The notes under the pieces were generated by a model. That model made no database searches, had not been told where the DNA came from, and saw only the letters and a program-made list of their open reading frames with translations. Source: Glandiceps talaboti (taxonomy: Eukaryota > Hemichordata > Enteropneusta > Spengelidae). Taken from it: DNA of 64,000 nucleotides. Positions 12,701-26,334 of the stretch are shown piece after piece. A program made the translations under genes and the position numbers. The stretch covers positions 1,897,001-1,961,000 of the forward strand of contig NC_135568.1 of the NCBI RefSeq assembly GCF_964340395.1, read 5' to 3'. Every line of letters begins with the position of its first letter. The first letter of the stretch is position 1.

Positions 12701-15129
12701 ATGGGCGCCCTCACACATTGGTCAGAGTCTAATCGTGAGAAGATTTTAAGACATTCTGATTTTTTTTATTCATGAGGCGATGAAACAGAAAATTACGGGA
12801 ATCAGTGAGCACCACAGGCAAGATAGAAGCCTACAGGTGATGGGTGTGGTTTCGATGTGTTCATAGGGGGCTCATAAGCTCTGTAATCGTCTCTGGAAGT
12901 TTGCGAGGGTTTCTATTGTTCAAACTTACGCCGAAGGTTACCGAGAAAACCGTGATTTGCTCCTCGGGAACCATCGGTCTTTGCTTCTTTGTTTGGTGTC
13001 GCTGTGGAAAGCAAAGACCGATGATTCCCGAAGAGCAAATCACGGTTTTCTCGGTAACCTTCGGCGTAAGTTTGAACAATAGAAACCCTCGCAAACTTCC
13101 AGAGACGATTACAGAGCTTATAAGCCCCCTATGAACACATCGAAACCATACCCATCACCTCTAGGCTTCTATCTTGCCTGTGGTGCTCACTGATTCCCGT
13201 AATTTTCTGTTTCATCGCCTCATGAATAAAAAAAATCAAAATTCTTTATTGTGACTTGTCACAACGCGATTAGAGATCGATGCGTGAGGGCGCCTCATCA
13301 TGGCCAACCATAAAGACAAATTGTCTGATTTTTTTACGTCTGTGAAGAAATTGACTTTCATGATGTATACTGCTATCTACCTTATATTCATATTTGTATT
13401 TCGTTGAATAATTTCCCATCGCAGATATATATTAACCTTAAATTATCAAAAATCAATTCTAAATGTTATGTCTCTGTATTAAAAACTTCTAACATATTAT
13501 TGGCCTGGGTCATGGGCACAGGGAAAACAACTTATTACGTAAGAGGTGAAAAATGTCAGTTTCTTTGTTTTGCCAATAGCAACAGGTGATACCAGAATCA
13601 ACCCATCCCGGCCCGGTCCGGTCAGTATAGTATGTTGTAATGGGCGCCCTCACACATTGGTCAGAGTCTAATCGTGAGAAGATTTTAAGACATTCTGATT
13701 TTTTTTATTCATGAGGCGATGAAACAGAAAATTACGGGAATCAGTGAGCACCACAGGCAAGATAGAAGCCTAGAGGTGATGGGTGTGGTTTCGATGTGTT
13801 CATAGGGGGCTCATAAGCTCTGTAATCGTCTCTGGAAGTTTGCGAGGGTTTCTATTGTTCAAACTTACGCCGAAGGTTACCGAGAAAACCGTGATTTGCT
13901 CCTCGGGAACCATCGGTCTTTGCTTCTTTGTTTGGTGTCGCTGTGGAAAGCAAAGACCGATGATTCCCGAAGAGCAAATCACGGTTTTCTCGGTAACCTT
14001 CGGCGTAAGTTTGAACAATAGAAACCCTCGCAAACTTCCAGAGACGATTACAGAGCTTATAAGCCCCCTATTAACACATCGAAACTATACCCATCACCTC
14101 TAGGCTTCTATCTTGCCTGTGGTGCTCACTGATTCCCGTAATTTTCTGTTTCATTGCCTCATGAATAAAAAAAATCAAAATTCTTTATATTGACTTGTCA
14201 CAACGCGATTAGAGATCGATGCGTGAGGGCGCCTCATCATGGCCAACCATAAATACAAATTGTCTGATTTTTTTACGTCTGTGAAGAAATTGACTTTCAT
14301 GATGTATACTGCTATCTACCTTATATTCATATTTGTATTTCGTTGAATAATTTCCCATCGCAGATATATATTAACCTTAAATTATCAAAAATCAATTCTA
14401 AATGTTATGTTTCTGTATTAAAAACTTCTAACATATTATTGGCCTGGGTCATGGGCACAGGGAAAACAACTTATTACGTAAGAGGTGAAAAATGTCAGTT
14501 TCTTTGTTTTGCCAATAGCAACAGGTGATACCAGAATCAACCCATCCCGGCCCGGTCCGGTCAGTATAGTATGTTGTAATGGGCGCCCTCACACATTGGT
14601 CAGAGTCTAATCGTGAGAAGATTTTAAGACATTCTGATTTTTTTTATTCATGAGGCGATGAAACAGAAAATTACGCGAATCAGTGAGCACCACAGGCAAG
14701 ATAGAAGCCTAGAGGTGATGGGTGTGGTTTCGATGTGTTCATAGGGGGCTCATAAGCTCTGTAATCGTCTCTGGAAGTTTGCGAGGGTTTCTATTGTTCA
14801 AACTTACGCCGAAGGTTACCGAGAAAACCGTGATTTGCTCCTCGGGAACCATCGGTCTTTGCTTCTTTGTTTGGTGTCGCTGTGGAAAGCAAAGACCGAT
14901 GATTCCCGAAGAGCAAATCACGGTTTTCTCGGTAACCTTCGGCGTAAGTTTGAACAATAGAAACCCTCGCAAACTTCCAGAGACGATTACAGAGCTTATA
15001 AGCCCCCTATTAACACATCGAAACCATACCCATCACCTCTAGGCTTCTATCTTGCCTGTGGTGCCCACTGATTCTCGTAATTTTCTGTTTCATTGCCTCA
15101 TGAATAAAAAAAATCAAAATTCTTTATAT

Positions 15130-15145
15130 TGACTTGTCAAGATCG
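15130..15145. repeat. 12-bp deletion junction defining the 927-bp satellite variant
   Basis: Here GACTTGTCA runs straight into AGATCGATG. Other units have 12 more bases (CAACGCGATTAG) between them. The same junction occurs near 17000 and 17930. These three units account for the three 927-bp spacings. Confidence 0.9.
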
Positions 15146-18100
15146 ATGCGTGAGGGCGCCTCATCATGGCCAACCATAAAGACAAATTGTCTGATTTTTT
15201 TACATCTGTGAAGAAATTGACTTTCATGATGTATACTGCTATCTACCTTATATTCATATTTGTATTTCGTTGAATAATTTCCCATCGCAAATATATATTA
15301 ACCTTAAATTATCAAAAATCAATTCTAAATGTTATGTTCCTGTATTAAAAACTTCTAACATATTATTGGCCTGGGTCATGGGCACAGGGAAAACAACTTA
15401 TTACGTAAGAGGTGAAAAATGTCAGTTTCTTTGTTTTGCCAATAGCAACAGGTGATACCAGAATCAACCCATCCCGGCCCGGTCCGGTCAGTATAGTATG
15501 TTGTAATGGGCGCCCTCACACATTGGTCAGAGTCTAATCGTGAGAAGATTTTAAGACATTCTGATTTTTTTTATTCATGAGGCGATGAAACAGAAAATTA
15601 CGGGAATCAGTGAGCACCACAGGCAAGATAGAAGCCTAGAGGTGATGGGTATGGTTTCGATGTGTTCATAGGGGGCTTATAAGCTCTGTAATCGTCTCTG
15701 GAAGTTTGCGAGGGTTTCTATTGTTCAAACTTACGCCGAAGGTTACCGAGAAAACCGTGATTTGCTCCTCGGGAACCATCGGTCTTTGCTTCTTTGTTTG
15801 GTGTCGCTGTGGAAAGCAAAGACCGATGATTCCCGAAGAGCAAATCACGGTTTTCTCGGTAACCTTCGGCGTAAGTTTGAACAATAGAAACCCTCGCAAA
15901 CTTCCAGAGACGATTACAGAGCTTATAAGCCCCCTATTAACACATCGAAACCATACCCATCACCTCTAGGCTTCTATCTTGCCTGTGGTGCTCACTGATT
16001 CTTGTAATTTTCTGTTTCATTGCCTCATGAATAAAAAAAATCAAAATTCTTTATATTGACTTGTCACAACGCGATTAGAGATCGATGCGTGAGGGCGCCT
16101 CATCATGGCCAACCATAAAGACAAATTGTCTGATTTTTTTACGTCTGTGAAGAAATTGACTTTCATGATGTATACTGCTATCTACCTTATATTCATATTT
16201 GTATTTCGTTGAATAATTTCCCATCGCAGATATATATTAACCTTAAATTATCAAAAATCAATTCTAAATGTTATGTTTCTGTATTAAAAACTTCTAACAT
16301 ATTATTGGCCTGGGTCATGGGCACAGGGAAAACAACTTATTACGTAAGAGGTGAAAAATGTCAGTTTCTTTGTTTTGCCAATAGCAACAGGTGATACCAG
16401 AATCAACCCATCCCGGCCCGGTCCGGTCAGTATAGTATGTTGTAATGGGCGCCCTCACACATTGGTCAGAGTCTAATCGTGAGAAGATTTTAAGACATTC
16501 TGATTTTTTTTATTCATGAGGCGATGAAACAGAAAATTACGGGAATCAGTGAGCACCACAGGCAAGATAGAAGCCTAGAGGTGATGGGTGTGGTTTCGAT
16601 GTGTTCATAGGGGGCTCATAAGCTCTGTAATCGTCTCTGGAAGTTTGCGAGGGTTTCTATTGTTCAAACTTACGCCGAAGGTTACCGAGAAAACCGTGAT
16701 TTGCTCCTCGGGAACCATCGGTCTTTGCTTCTTTGTTTGGTGTCGCTGTGGAAAGCAAAGACCGATGATTCCCGAAGAGCAAATCACGGTTTTCTCGGTA
16801 ACCTTCGGCGTAAGTTTGAACAATAGAAACCCTCGCAAACTTCCAGAGACGATTACAGAGCTTATAAGCCCCCTATTAACACATCGAAACCATACCCATC
16901 ACCTCTAGGCTTCTATCTTGCCTGTGGTGCTCACTGATTCTCGTAATTTTCTGTTTCATCGCCTCATGAATAAAAAAAATCAAAATTCTTTATATTGACT
17001 TGTCAAGATCGATGCGTGAGGGCGCCTCATCATGGCCAACCATAAAGACAAATTGTCTGATTTTTTTACGTCTGTGAAGAAATTGACTTTCATGATGTAT
17101 ACTGCTATCTACCTTATATTCATATTTGTATTTCGTTGAATAATTTCCCATCGCAGATATATATTAACCTTAAATTATCAAAAATCAATTCTAAATGTTA
17201 TGTTTCTGTATTAAAAACTTCTAACATATTATTGGCCTGGGTCATGGGCACAGGGAAAACAACTTATTACGTAAGAGGTGAAAAATGTCAGTTTCTTTGT
17301 TTTGCCAATAGCAACAGGTGATACCAGAATCAACCCATCCCGGCCCGGTCCGGTCAGTATAGTATGTTGTAATGGGCGCCCTCACACATTGGTCAGAGTC
17401 TAATCGTGAGAAGATTTTAAGACATTCTGATTTTTTTTATTCATGAGGCGATGAAACAGAAAATTACGGGAATCAGTGAGCACCACAGGCAAGATAGAAG
17501 CCTAGAGGTGATGGGTGTGGTTTCGATGTGTTCATAGGGGGCTCATAAGCTCTGTAATCGTCTCTGGAAGTTTGCGAGGGTTTCTATTGTTCAAACTTAC
17601 GCCGAAGGTTACCGAGAAAACCGTGATTTGCTCCTCGGGAACCATCGGTCTTTGCTTCTTTGTTTGGTGTCGCTGTGGAAAGCAAAGACCGATGATTCCC
17701 GAAGAGCAAATCACGGTTTTCTCGGTAACCTTCGGCGTAAGTTTGAACAATAGAAACCCTCGCAAACTTCCAGAGACGATTACAGAGCTTATAAGCCCCC
17801 TATTAACACATCGAAACCATACCCATCACCTCTAGGCTTCTATCTTGCCTGTGGTGCTCACTGATTCTCGTAATTTTCTGTTTCATCGCCTCATGAATAA
17901 AAAAAATCAAAATTCTTTATATTGACTTGTCAAGATCGATGCGTGAGGGCGCCTCATCATGGCCAACTATAAAGACAAATTGTCTGATTTTTTTACATCT
18001 GTGAAGAAATTGACTTTCATGATGTATACTGCTATCTACCTTATATTCATATTTGTATTTCGTTGAATAATTTCCCATCGCAGATATATATTAACCTTAA

Positions 18101-21100
18101 ATTATCAAAAATCAATTCTAAATGTTATGTTTCTGTATTAAAAACTTCTAACATATTATTGGCCTGGGTCATGGGCACAGGGAAAACAACTTATTACGTA
18201 AGAGGTGAAAAATGTCAGTTTCTTTGTTTTGCCAATAGCAACAGGTGATACCAGAATCAACCCATCCCGGCCCGGTCCGGTCAGTATAGTATGTTGTAAT
18301 GGGCGCCCTCACACATTGGTCAGAGTCTAATCGTGAGAAGATTTTAAGACATTCTGATTTTTTTTATTCATGAGGCGATGAAACAGAAAATTACGGGAAT
18401 CAGTGAGCACCACAGGCAAGATAGAAGCCTAGAGGTGATGGGTGTGGTTTCGATGTGTTCATAGGGGGCTCATAAGCTCTGTAATCGTCTCTGGAAGTTT
18501 GCGAGGGTTTCTATTGTTCAAACTTACGCCGAAGGTTACCGAGAAAACCGTGATTTGCTCCTCGGGAACCATCGGTCTTTGCTTCTTTGTTTGGTGTCGC
18601 TGTGGAAAGCAAAGACCGATGATTCCCGAAGAGCAAATCACGGTTTTCTCGGTAACCTTCGGCGTAAGTTTGAACAATAGAAACCCTCGCAAACTTCCAG
18701 AGACGATTACAGAGCTTATAAGCCCCCTATTAACACATCGAAACCATACCCATCACCTCTAGGCTTCTATCTTGCCTGTGGTGCTCACTGATTCTCGTAA
18801 TTTTCTGTTTCATCGCCTCATGAATAAAAAAAATCAAAATTCTTTATTGTGACTTGTCACAACGCGATTAGAGATCGATGCGTGAGGGCGCCTCATCATG
18901 GCCAACCATAAAGACAAATTGTCTGATTTTTTTACATCTGTGAAGAAATTGACTTTCATGATGTATACTGCTATCTACCTTATATTCATATTTGTATTTC
19001 GTTGAATAATTTCCCATCGCAGATATATATTAACCTTAAATTATCAAAAATCAATTCTAAATGTTATGTTCCTGTATTAAAAACTTCTAACATATTATTG
19101 GCCTGGGTCATGGGCACAGGGAAAACAACTTATTACGTAAGAGGTGAAAAATGTCAGTTTCTTTGTTTTGCCAATAGCAACAGGTGATACCAGAATCAAC
19201 CCATCCCGGCCCGGTCCGGTCAGTATAGTATGTTGTAATGGGCGCCCTCACACATTGGTCAGAGTCTAATCGTGAGAAGATTTTAAGACATTCTGATTTT
19301 TTTTATTCATGAGGCGATGAAACAGAAAATTACGCGAATCAGTGAGCACCACAGGCAAGATAGAAGCCTAGAGGTGATGGGTATGGTTTCGATGTGTTCA
19401 TAGGGGGCTTATAAGCTCTGTAATCGTCTCTGGAAGTTTGCGAGGGTTTCTATTGTTCAAACTTACGCCGAAGGTTACCGAGAAAACCGTGATTTGCTCC
19501 TCGGGAACCATCGGTCTTTGCTTCTTTGTTTGGTGTCGCTGTGGAAAGCAAAGACCGATGATTCCCGAAGAGCAAATCACGGTTTTCTCGGTAACCTTCG
19601 GCGTAAGTTTGAACAATAGAAACCCTCGCAAACTTCCAGAGACGATTACAGAGCTTATAAGCCCCCTATTAACACATCGAAACCATACCCATCACCTCTA
19701 GGCTTCTATCTTGCCTGTGGTGCTCACTGATTCTCGTAATTTTCTGTTTCATCGCCTCATGAATAAAAAAAATCAAAATTCTTTATTGTGACTTGTCACA
19801 ACGCGATTAGAGATCGATGCGTGAGGGCGCCTCATCATGGCCAACCATAAAGACAAATTGTCTGATTTTTTTACATCTGTGAAGAAATTGACTTTCATGA
19901 TGTATACTGCTATCTACCTTATATTCATATTTGTATTTCGTTGAATAATTTCCCATCGCAGATATATATTAACCTTAAATTATCAAAAATCAATTCTAAA
20001 TGTTATGTTCCTGTATTAAAAACTTCTAACATATTATTGGCCTGGGTCATGGGCACAGGGAAAACAACTTATTACGTAAGAGGTGAAAAATGTCAGTTTC
20101 TTTGTTTTGCCAATAGCAACAGGTGATACCAGAATCAACCCATCCCGGCCCGGTCCGGTCAGTATAGTATGTTGTAATGGGCGCCCTCACACATTGGTCA
20201 GAGTCTAATCGTGAGAAGATTTTAAGACATTCTGATTTTTTTTATTCATGAGGCGATGAAACAGAAAATTACGCGAATCAGTGAGCACCACAGGCAAGAT
20301 AGAAGCCTAGAGGTGATGGGTATGGTTTCGATGTGTTCATAGGGGGCTTATAAGCTCTGTAATCGTCTCTGGAAGTTTGCGAGGGTTTCTATTGTTCAAA
20401 CTTACGCCGAAGGTTACCGAGAAAACCGTGATTTGCTCCTCGGGAACCATCGGTCTTTGCTTCTTTGTTTGGTGTCGCTGTGGAAAGCAAAGACCGATGA
20501 TTCCCGAAGAGCAAATCACGGTTTTCTCGGTAACCTTCGGCGTAAGTTTGAACAATAGAAACCCTCGCAAACTTCCAGAGACGATTACAGAGCTTATAAG
20601 CCCCCTATTAACACATCGAAACCATACCCATCACCTCTAGGCTTCTATCTTGCCTGTGGTGCTCACTGATTCTCGTAATTTTCTGTTTCATTGCCTCATG
20701 AATAAAAAAAAATCAAAATTCTTTATATTGACTTGTCACAACGCGATTAGAGATCGATGCGTGAGGGCGCCTCATCATGGCCAACCATAAAGACAAATTG
20801 TCTGATTTTTTACGTCTGTGAAGAAATTGACTTTCATGATGTATACTGCTATCTACCTTATATTCATATTTGTATTTCGTTGAATAATTTCCCATCGCAG
20901 ATATATATTAACCTTAAATTATCAAAAATCAATTCTAAATGTTATGTTTCTGTATTAAAAACTTCTAACATATTATTGGCCTGGGTCATGGGCACAGGGA
21001 AAACAACTTATTACGTAAGAGGTGAAAAATGTCAGTTTCTTTGTTTTGCCAATAGCAACAGGTGATACCAGAATCAACCCATCCCGGCCCGGTCCGGTCA

Positions 21101-21675
21101 GTATAGTATGTTGTAATGGGCGCCCTCACACATTGGTCAGAGTCTAATCGTGAGAAGATTTTAAGACATTCTGATTTTTTTTATTCATGAGGCGATGAAA
21201 CAGAAAATTACGCGAATCAGTGAGCACCACAGGCAAGATAGAAGCCTAGAGGTGATGGGTATGGTTTCGATGTGTTCATAGGGGGCTTATAAGCTCTGTA
21301 ATCGTCTCTGGAAGTTTGCGAGGGTTTCTATTGTTCAAACTTACGCCGAAGGTTACCGAGAAAACCGTGATTTGCTCCTCGGGAACCATCGGTCTTTGCT
21401 TCTTTGTTTGGTGTCGCTGTGGAAAGCAAAGACCGATGATTCCCGAAGAGCAAATCACGGTTTTCTCGGTAACCTTCGGCGTAAGTTTGAACAATAGAAA
21501 CCCTCGCAAACTTCCAGAGACGATTACAGAGCTTATAAGCCCCCTATTAACACATCGAAACCATACCCATCACCTCTAGGCTTCTATCTTGCCTGTGGTG
21601 CTCACTGATTCTCGTAATTTTCTGTTTCATTGCCTCATGAATAAAAAAAAATCAAAATTCTTTATATTGACTTGT

Positions 21676-22112
21676 CACAACGCGATTAGAGATCGATGCG
21701 TGAGGGCGCCTCATCATGGCCAACCATAAAGACAAATTGTCTGATTTTTTACGTCTGTGAAGAAATTGACTTTCATGATGTATACTGCTATCTACCTTAT
21801 ATTCATATTTGTATTTCGTTGAATAATTTCCCATCGCAGATATATATTAACCTTAAATTATCAAAAATCAATTCTAAATGTTATGTTTCTGTATTAAAAA
21901 CTTCTAACATATTATTGGCCTGGGTCATGGGCACAGGGAAAACAACTTATTACGTAAGAGGTGAAAAATGTCAGTTTCTTTGTTTTGCCAATATGTTAGA
22001 AGTTTTTAATACAGAAACATAACATTTAGAATATAAAAAGGGGGAGGCGAATAATGTATCTGTGTGGTTGGCCGTGTTTGGGCGCCCTCGTACATCGGTC
22101 TCTAATCGTGAG
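21676..22112. mobile_element. Terminal, inverted-end MITE-like copy closing the satellite array
   Basis: The left end (GCGATTAGAGATCGATG... GGCCAACCA, about 21680-21726) is matched in reverse complement by 22065-22112 (TGGTTGGCC... GGCGCCCTCG... CTCTAATCGTGAG). Internally, 21992-22034 (ATGTTAGAAGTTTTTAATAC...) is the reverse complement of 21868-21911. The sequence is normal satellite up to 21993, then diverges. This looks like a free-standing foldback MITE of about 437 bp, from which half of the satellite unit could be derived, or like an inverted-duplication breakpoint. Confidence 0.75.
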
Positions 22113-22260
22113 ATCTGATTTAGAGTACATATGGACGTACACAGACACAGACACTCACTGACAGACACACATACTTACCGTATTCACAGACACTCACTCA
22201 GACACGCATACTCAAACACACACACACACACACTGTGACACATACAAACACACATAAAGA
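22113..22260. repeat. Imperfect CA/GACA-rich microsatellite
   Basis: Alternating ACAGACACAGACACTCA and (CA)n tracts, including a pure (CA) run near 22216-22235. Confidence 0.85.
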
Positions 22261-24063
22261 ATAAAAAAGTGAACAGTTAAGTTGAAAGATAGATTGTCAT
22301 TTTTTATTTGAATTCTTTCACAAGAGCACACAATACATCAAGCATAGTGTTGCAGCATATATTGTGAGGTTCAAGTTATGGCAGCTAGGGAGTTCATACC
22401 ATCTGTTACATTTACAAAGCACCTTCAAGGTCACTCAAAAACACCAAGTATCCCTAGTTATCATGTATAAATCAGAAGTACCTAATAAGGATACAATTCT
22501 ATTCAGAATTTAGATCCTTAATGCTTTTTTCTCTTTTGCAGAATATTTCATATTCAATTTTCCTTTTTACTTTCTCTTCCGAGTATAAATTCTACTCTTT
22601 GATCTGTTCCTTAGATTCAGTCCATCTGAAACCTATGAAATAAGCTGGATTTTACTAGTTTCTATAGCAACAGTACAACATAAACATCATATTCATATTC
22701 ATTCTGTTACATTATTATTATTATTTGATTATTATTGTCAATAATATCATTATTATTTACACACAACAAAAATGATCAATTTCACTCTGAGGATCAAATC
22801 AGACATTAAGTCTACATATTGCTAAATTTCACACACCTGACAACTATATATACTTGGACAAGGCCTTACTTTCATGCCCGTCAATGAAATGTATGCTAAT
22901 ACAGTTTTAAAAATATATTTGTATGTATTTTTTTTTGAAGAATTGTTTAATAAGCTGAGCACTATCACATGACAAACACAGTATGATTATTTTGTGATAG
23001 TAGATGGGAAGAGGTCTTAAAACAACAATAACACTTGATTAAAAAGACACACAGATTAACTACATCATGATAATACATGTATAATTATTCAAAAACAAAA
23101 AATACACAAATACAAGAAATGAGCTGCATTGGAGACAAATATTTCCATTCTACCAATAACATTCAACAAAATATTCAAAAATGAGTAAAATTGAATAATA
23201 TTTCTGAAATGTCTCTTACACACCGCCACCATTTGTCTGTACATAATACTTAAAGGTATAGACTCTAAGCATGTAAGGAAGTTGAGGTAAGTGAAAAATA
23301 AAAAACAAAGCATGATCCTTCTTAGTTTACATAATGTGATGTTTACTACTACTACTGTCTAAAATTGTTTCCTAATATTTGGACAGATTCTAGTTGTGTG
23401 AGGTATTTGAAGTTCTAAAAAATAAAGAAAACATGTCACTTGTACTGCTATGGTATACTGTTATGTCTCCCTTCCCCCCCCCCCCCCTACCAGGAAAAAA
23501 AACATCTAAAAACCCTGCGTTTGTTTGTAAAATCACAGTCCATTTACCATTAAAGTGACAAACATGACTATGTTTTTCATCAACTACACAACTACATTTT
23601 ATTTATTAACCAAATAATCCTGGGTTTTTTCAAGTACTTGTTTCACTTTAAGGATATGAAATCATGACAGGTGATTTCTTTTTTAAAAATTGCCATTATA
23701 AATTAATTTCATATTTTAGAATGATTTTCAATATGTCATATGATTTATAATATTGTTGTTCTACGATTCAAATGGACTGTCATCATGAAAAAGCAATGTA
23801 ACAAATGCGTAGTAACAATAGTCAACAGTCATTTGTGGTGTGTGATTATACAACTGAATACATTAACCAATAGACAGTGTGGTAAAATCTACCTGCGTTG
23901 CCATGGTTATTAGTAACCACGGTTCCCAGTAAAATGACGTACAAGGTATATAAACATCTCTACATATTTCACCAGATCTGTCTGTTTGTTACAGACTGGT
24001 CATAAAAAACCTTACTAAAAACACTCTGTTATAACAACTTTGTCACATAACTGTGTAATATAC

Positions 24064-24215
24064 TTACTTTGGAATGATAAATTGGAAACAAATGCGACGC
24101 TTCGATCTGCCTAATATGGACCTTGATCACACGATATCATTCTATGATACCGTGTCCGTACCTAGGAGACGGATAGAAACGTCGAATTCGTTTCCAATTT
24201 ACCTTTCCAAAGTAA
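24064..24215. mobile_element. 152-bp hairpin element with about 40-bp inverted ends
   Basis: TTACTTTGGAATGATAAATT at the left end pairs with ...AATTTACCTTTCCAAAGTAA at the right. The complementarity continues inward (GGAAAC.AAT.CGACG.TTC). A smaller internal hairpin is visible (ACGATATCATTC / TATGATACCGT). No TSD is clear. It may be a very short MITE or a structured RNA element. The 71-codon open frame through it is not credible. Confidence 0.6.
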
Positions 24216-26320
24216 CTATATTATATTGTCCTATTGATTCTTGGAACCATGAACAATATATTCTCCAAAGTCGTAAAACATTCATTTAAAATCTCCCACA
24301 GATAATACAGGTATCGTAGAACGTATACATAAAATATGGAAGCACATATCTAATATTTTACAAAGACTAAATTGTGGTTAAATTAATACAAAGTAAGTTG
24401 TAGAATCACATTCACAGCCAGCAGATATTATAGCAACGACAGAAGAATATTTGGAAATCCAGGAAAGACACTTTGGTAACCTGGAGATTTCGAGTTTTTC
24501 TTTAACCAGCAGGAAAAACTCCTAGTTACAGTTGATTTGTTGAAACAATGAAAACAAAAATATGACTAAACTATTCATTCTTGCAAAAATATGACTCCCT
24601 AGTATTATGACATCTATATTATATGGATACATGAAAGATAAATAATCATATCAGAAACACAATAACACAAAATAAATATTTTTAAAATGTTTTTTTTTTT
24701 ACAATAATTTTTTATGAATTTGAATACCATAACAGTGTCTGTCAAGTGCGTTGTCATTGATAATTACGTCCCTGGAAGAATGATATTAAAATATCTCAAG
24801 ATATTCTTGAGTCACAAAATATGATTTTCTATTTCCTGTTTTACACAATGTTTGTTAATAATAATAAAAGTTAAAAGAGAACAAAAAAGCTGGCTTATAT
24901 TATAACATAGACAGTAATTTTTACGAGACATTCTAAAACTTTTAAATTTCACATAAATGACCCCTTGACCTTTAACCCTTGACCCTTCAAATGAGGTATT
25001 GTAGGATATTAAGTAACATAAGTAAAAGATACAGTCAAACTCGCATTAAATAGCAAATTTAACACGGTGTCTGATTTCAATTGGCTTTGAACTTTGAACT
25101 ATGCAAATGAAATATTCCTTATATGGCAACTAATTATCATAAAAATAATGATTTGACCTATATCTCACACAAGTCTTAATTTGAAAATATCTGCATCTAA
25201 AGTATTTATCTTGGTATAACACAGATTCTTACGAACACAAATCCATAAATTTGTCATTAATCTCATAATCTTAACATGTTCTACACTAATATCACAGGGA
25301 CTTTGTTGCCATTTTCAATAACAGTATATTTTTCTACATCTGGAAAATACAAGTTGCACACATTTCAAGTTCTGAATTTACCAGCCAATTTCCGACCAAA
25401 AATCGGTCACCTTGGTTTTTTATTTGTGCCATTTTTTCACCCATCTCAATCCAATGTTAGGCTGAAACCTAAGAACTATTGTTCTTTAATTCATTTGTTG
25501 AAAAATGTAAACTTAATTAAATTGATCAAAAGTGGTATAATTTTCCTAAAAATTAATTCTCAGGATGCATCGACAAAACTATTAGAAATCATACATATCA
25601 AATATTCACATTGGTGATGTACAAACAGTGCCCTCATTTGACACAAAATGGAAAGGCATGACCTCAATACAAGCAACATTTAGGACAACGACCTTGTGGT
25701 TATGCAAATAAGTAGAAGTGCTATTTGGCTGACACCCAAGAATGTATCTGTATGATAAAAACAATGTCAGGTAGAGAAGGAAAATTATGGGATAGTTTAC
25801 ACATCAGATTCATACACTATCTGTTAACCTAATGATTTATTCTATCAAGCTAATAACGCTGTGATAAAACAACCAAACACCCAACAGTAACTGTCAGGGG
25901 TGTACATCTAAGGATGTTTTATGGATGCTATAAGTGGTCATGTCCAAATTATTTTGGGTTGATCATAGAAAGATTGAAAAGTACCACAAAATATACCTAT
26001 AGGAAAAACTAAAAGAACAGAGTGGACCAAATTTGTGATAACCCAGCTAGGGAGTCAGGTTTCAGGTCTGCTAATGAATAGGAATTTGGTTATACCACTT
26101 AACTCATTCCCAATTGGTATCATTGAACATGACAATTTACAGGACTTTAATTACCAGTTAAATTTACGATAATACATTTTATGTCACTATATTTATAACA
26201 CAGCTGTATCTTTATTCTCTTTGTTGCACTTTTCATTTCAAGCCCCGGGTGTCAACAAATAACGAAATACAGCATTTTCAACATTCAAACGACGGCAATA
26301 CCTCAAGCTGGGGGGAAATG

Positions 26321-26334
26321 GTTACCATGGTAAC
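26321..26334. promoter_or_regulatory. Perfect palindromic RFX X-box-like motif
   Basis: GTTACCATGGTAAC is a perfect inverted repeat matching the known RFX X-box pattern (two half-sites around AT). It lies about 3 kb from the 3-prime end of the receptor gene. A similar site, GTTTCCATAGTAAC, is at 38154-38167 in intron 2. Function is unproven. Confidence 0.35.

Larger units (their letters stand above)
1738..21993 (+). repeat. 20.3-kb satellite array, about 21.6 head-to-tail copies of a 939-bp unit
   Basis: A fixed landmark (TTCGTTGAATAATTTCCCAT) recurs at 2136, 3076, 4015, about 4954, 5892, 6832, 7771, 8710, 9649, 10588, 11527, 12466, 13404, 14343, 15270, 16209, 17136, 18063, 19002, 19941, about 20880 and about 21819 (22 copies). 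Spacing is 938-940 bp, except three 927-bp steps. Units differ at only a handful of bases each. Every unit has two parts: a MITE-like module of roughly 415 bp whose ends are inverted (GATTAGAGATCGATG... and ...TCAGAGTCTAATC), and a roughly 525-bp near-perfect palindrome. Small open frames of 61-106 codons recur in every unit, but they are by-products of the palindrome and carry no known domain. I see no transposase. Homogeneity suggests recent amplification or ongoing unequal exchange. Confidence 0.97.

Noticed and set aside
1738-21993. Dozens of repeated 61-106-codon open frames on both strands
   Set aside because: They sit in a satellite. The plus and minus versions are nearly the same peptide because the arms are palindromic, and there is no domain, splice site or codon signal.
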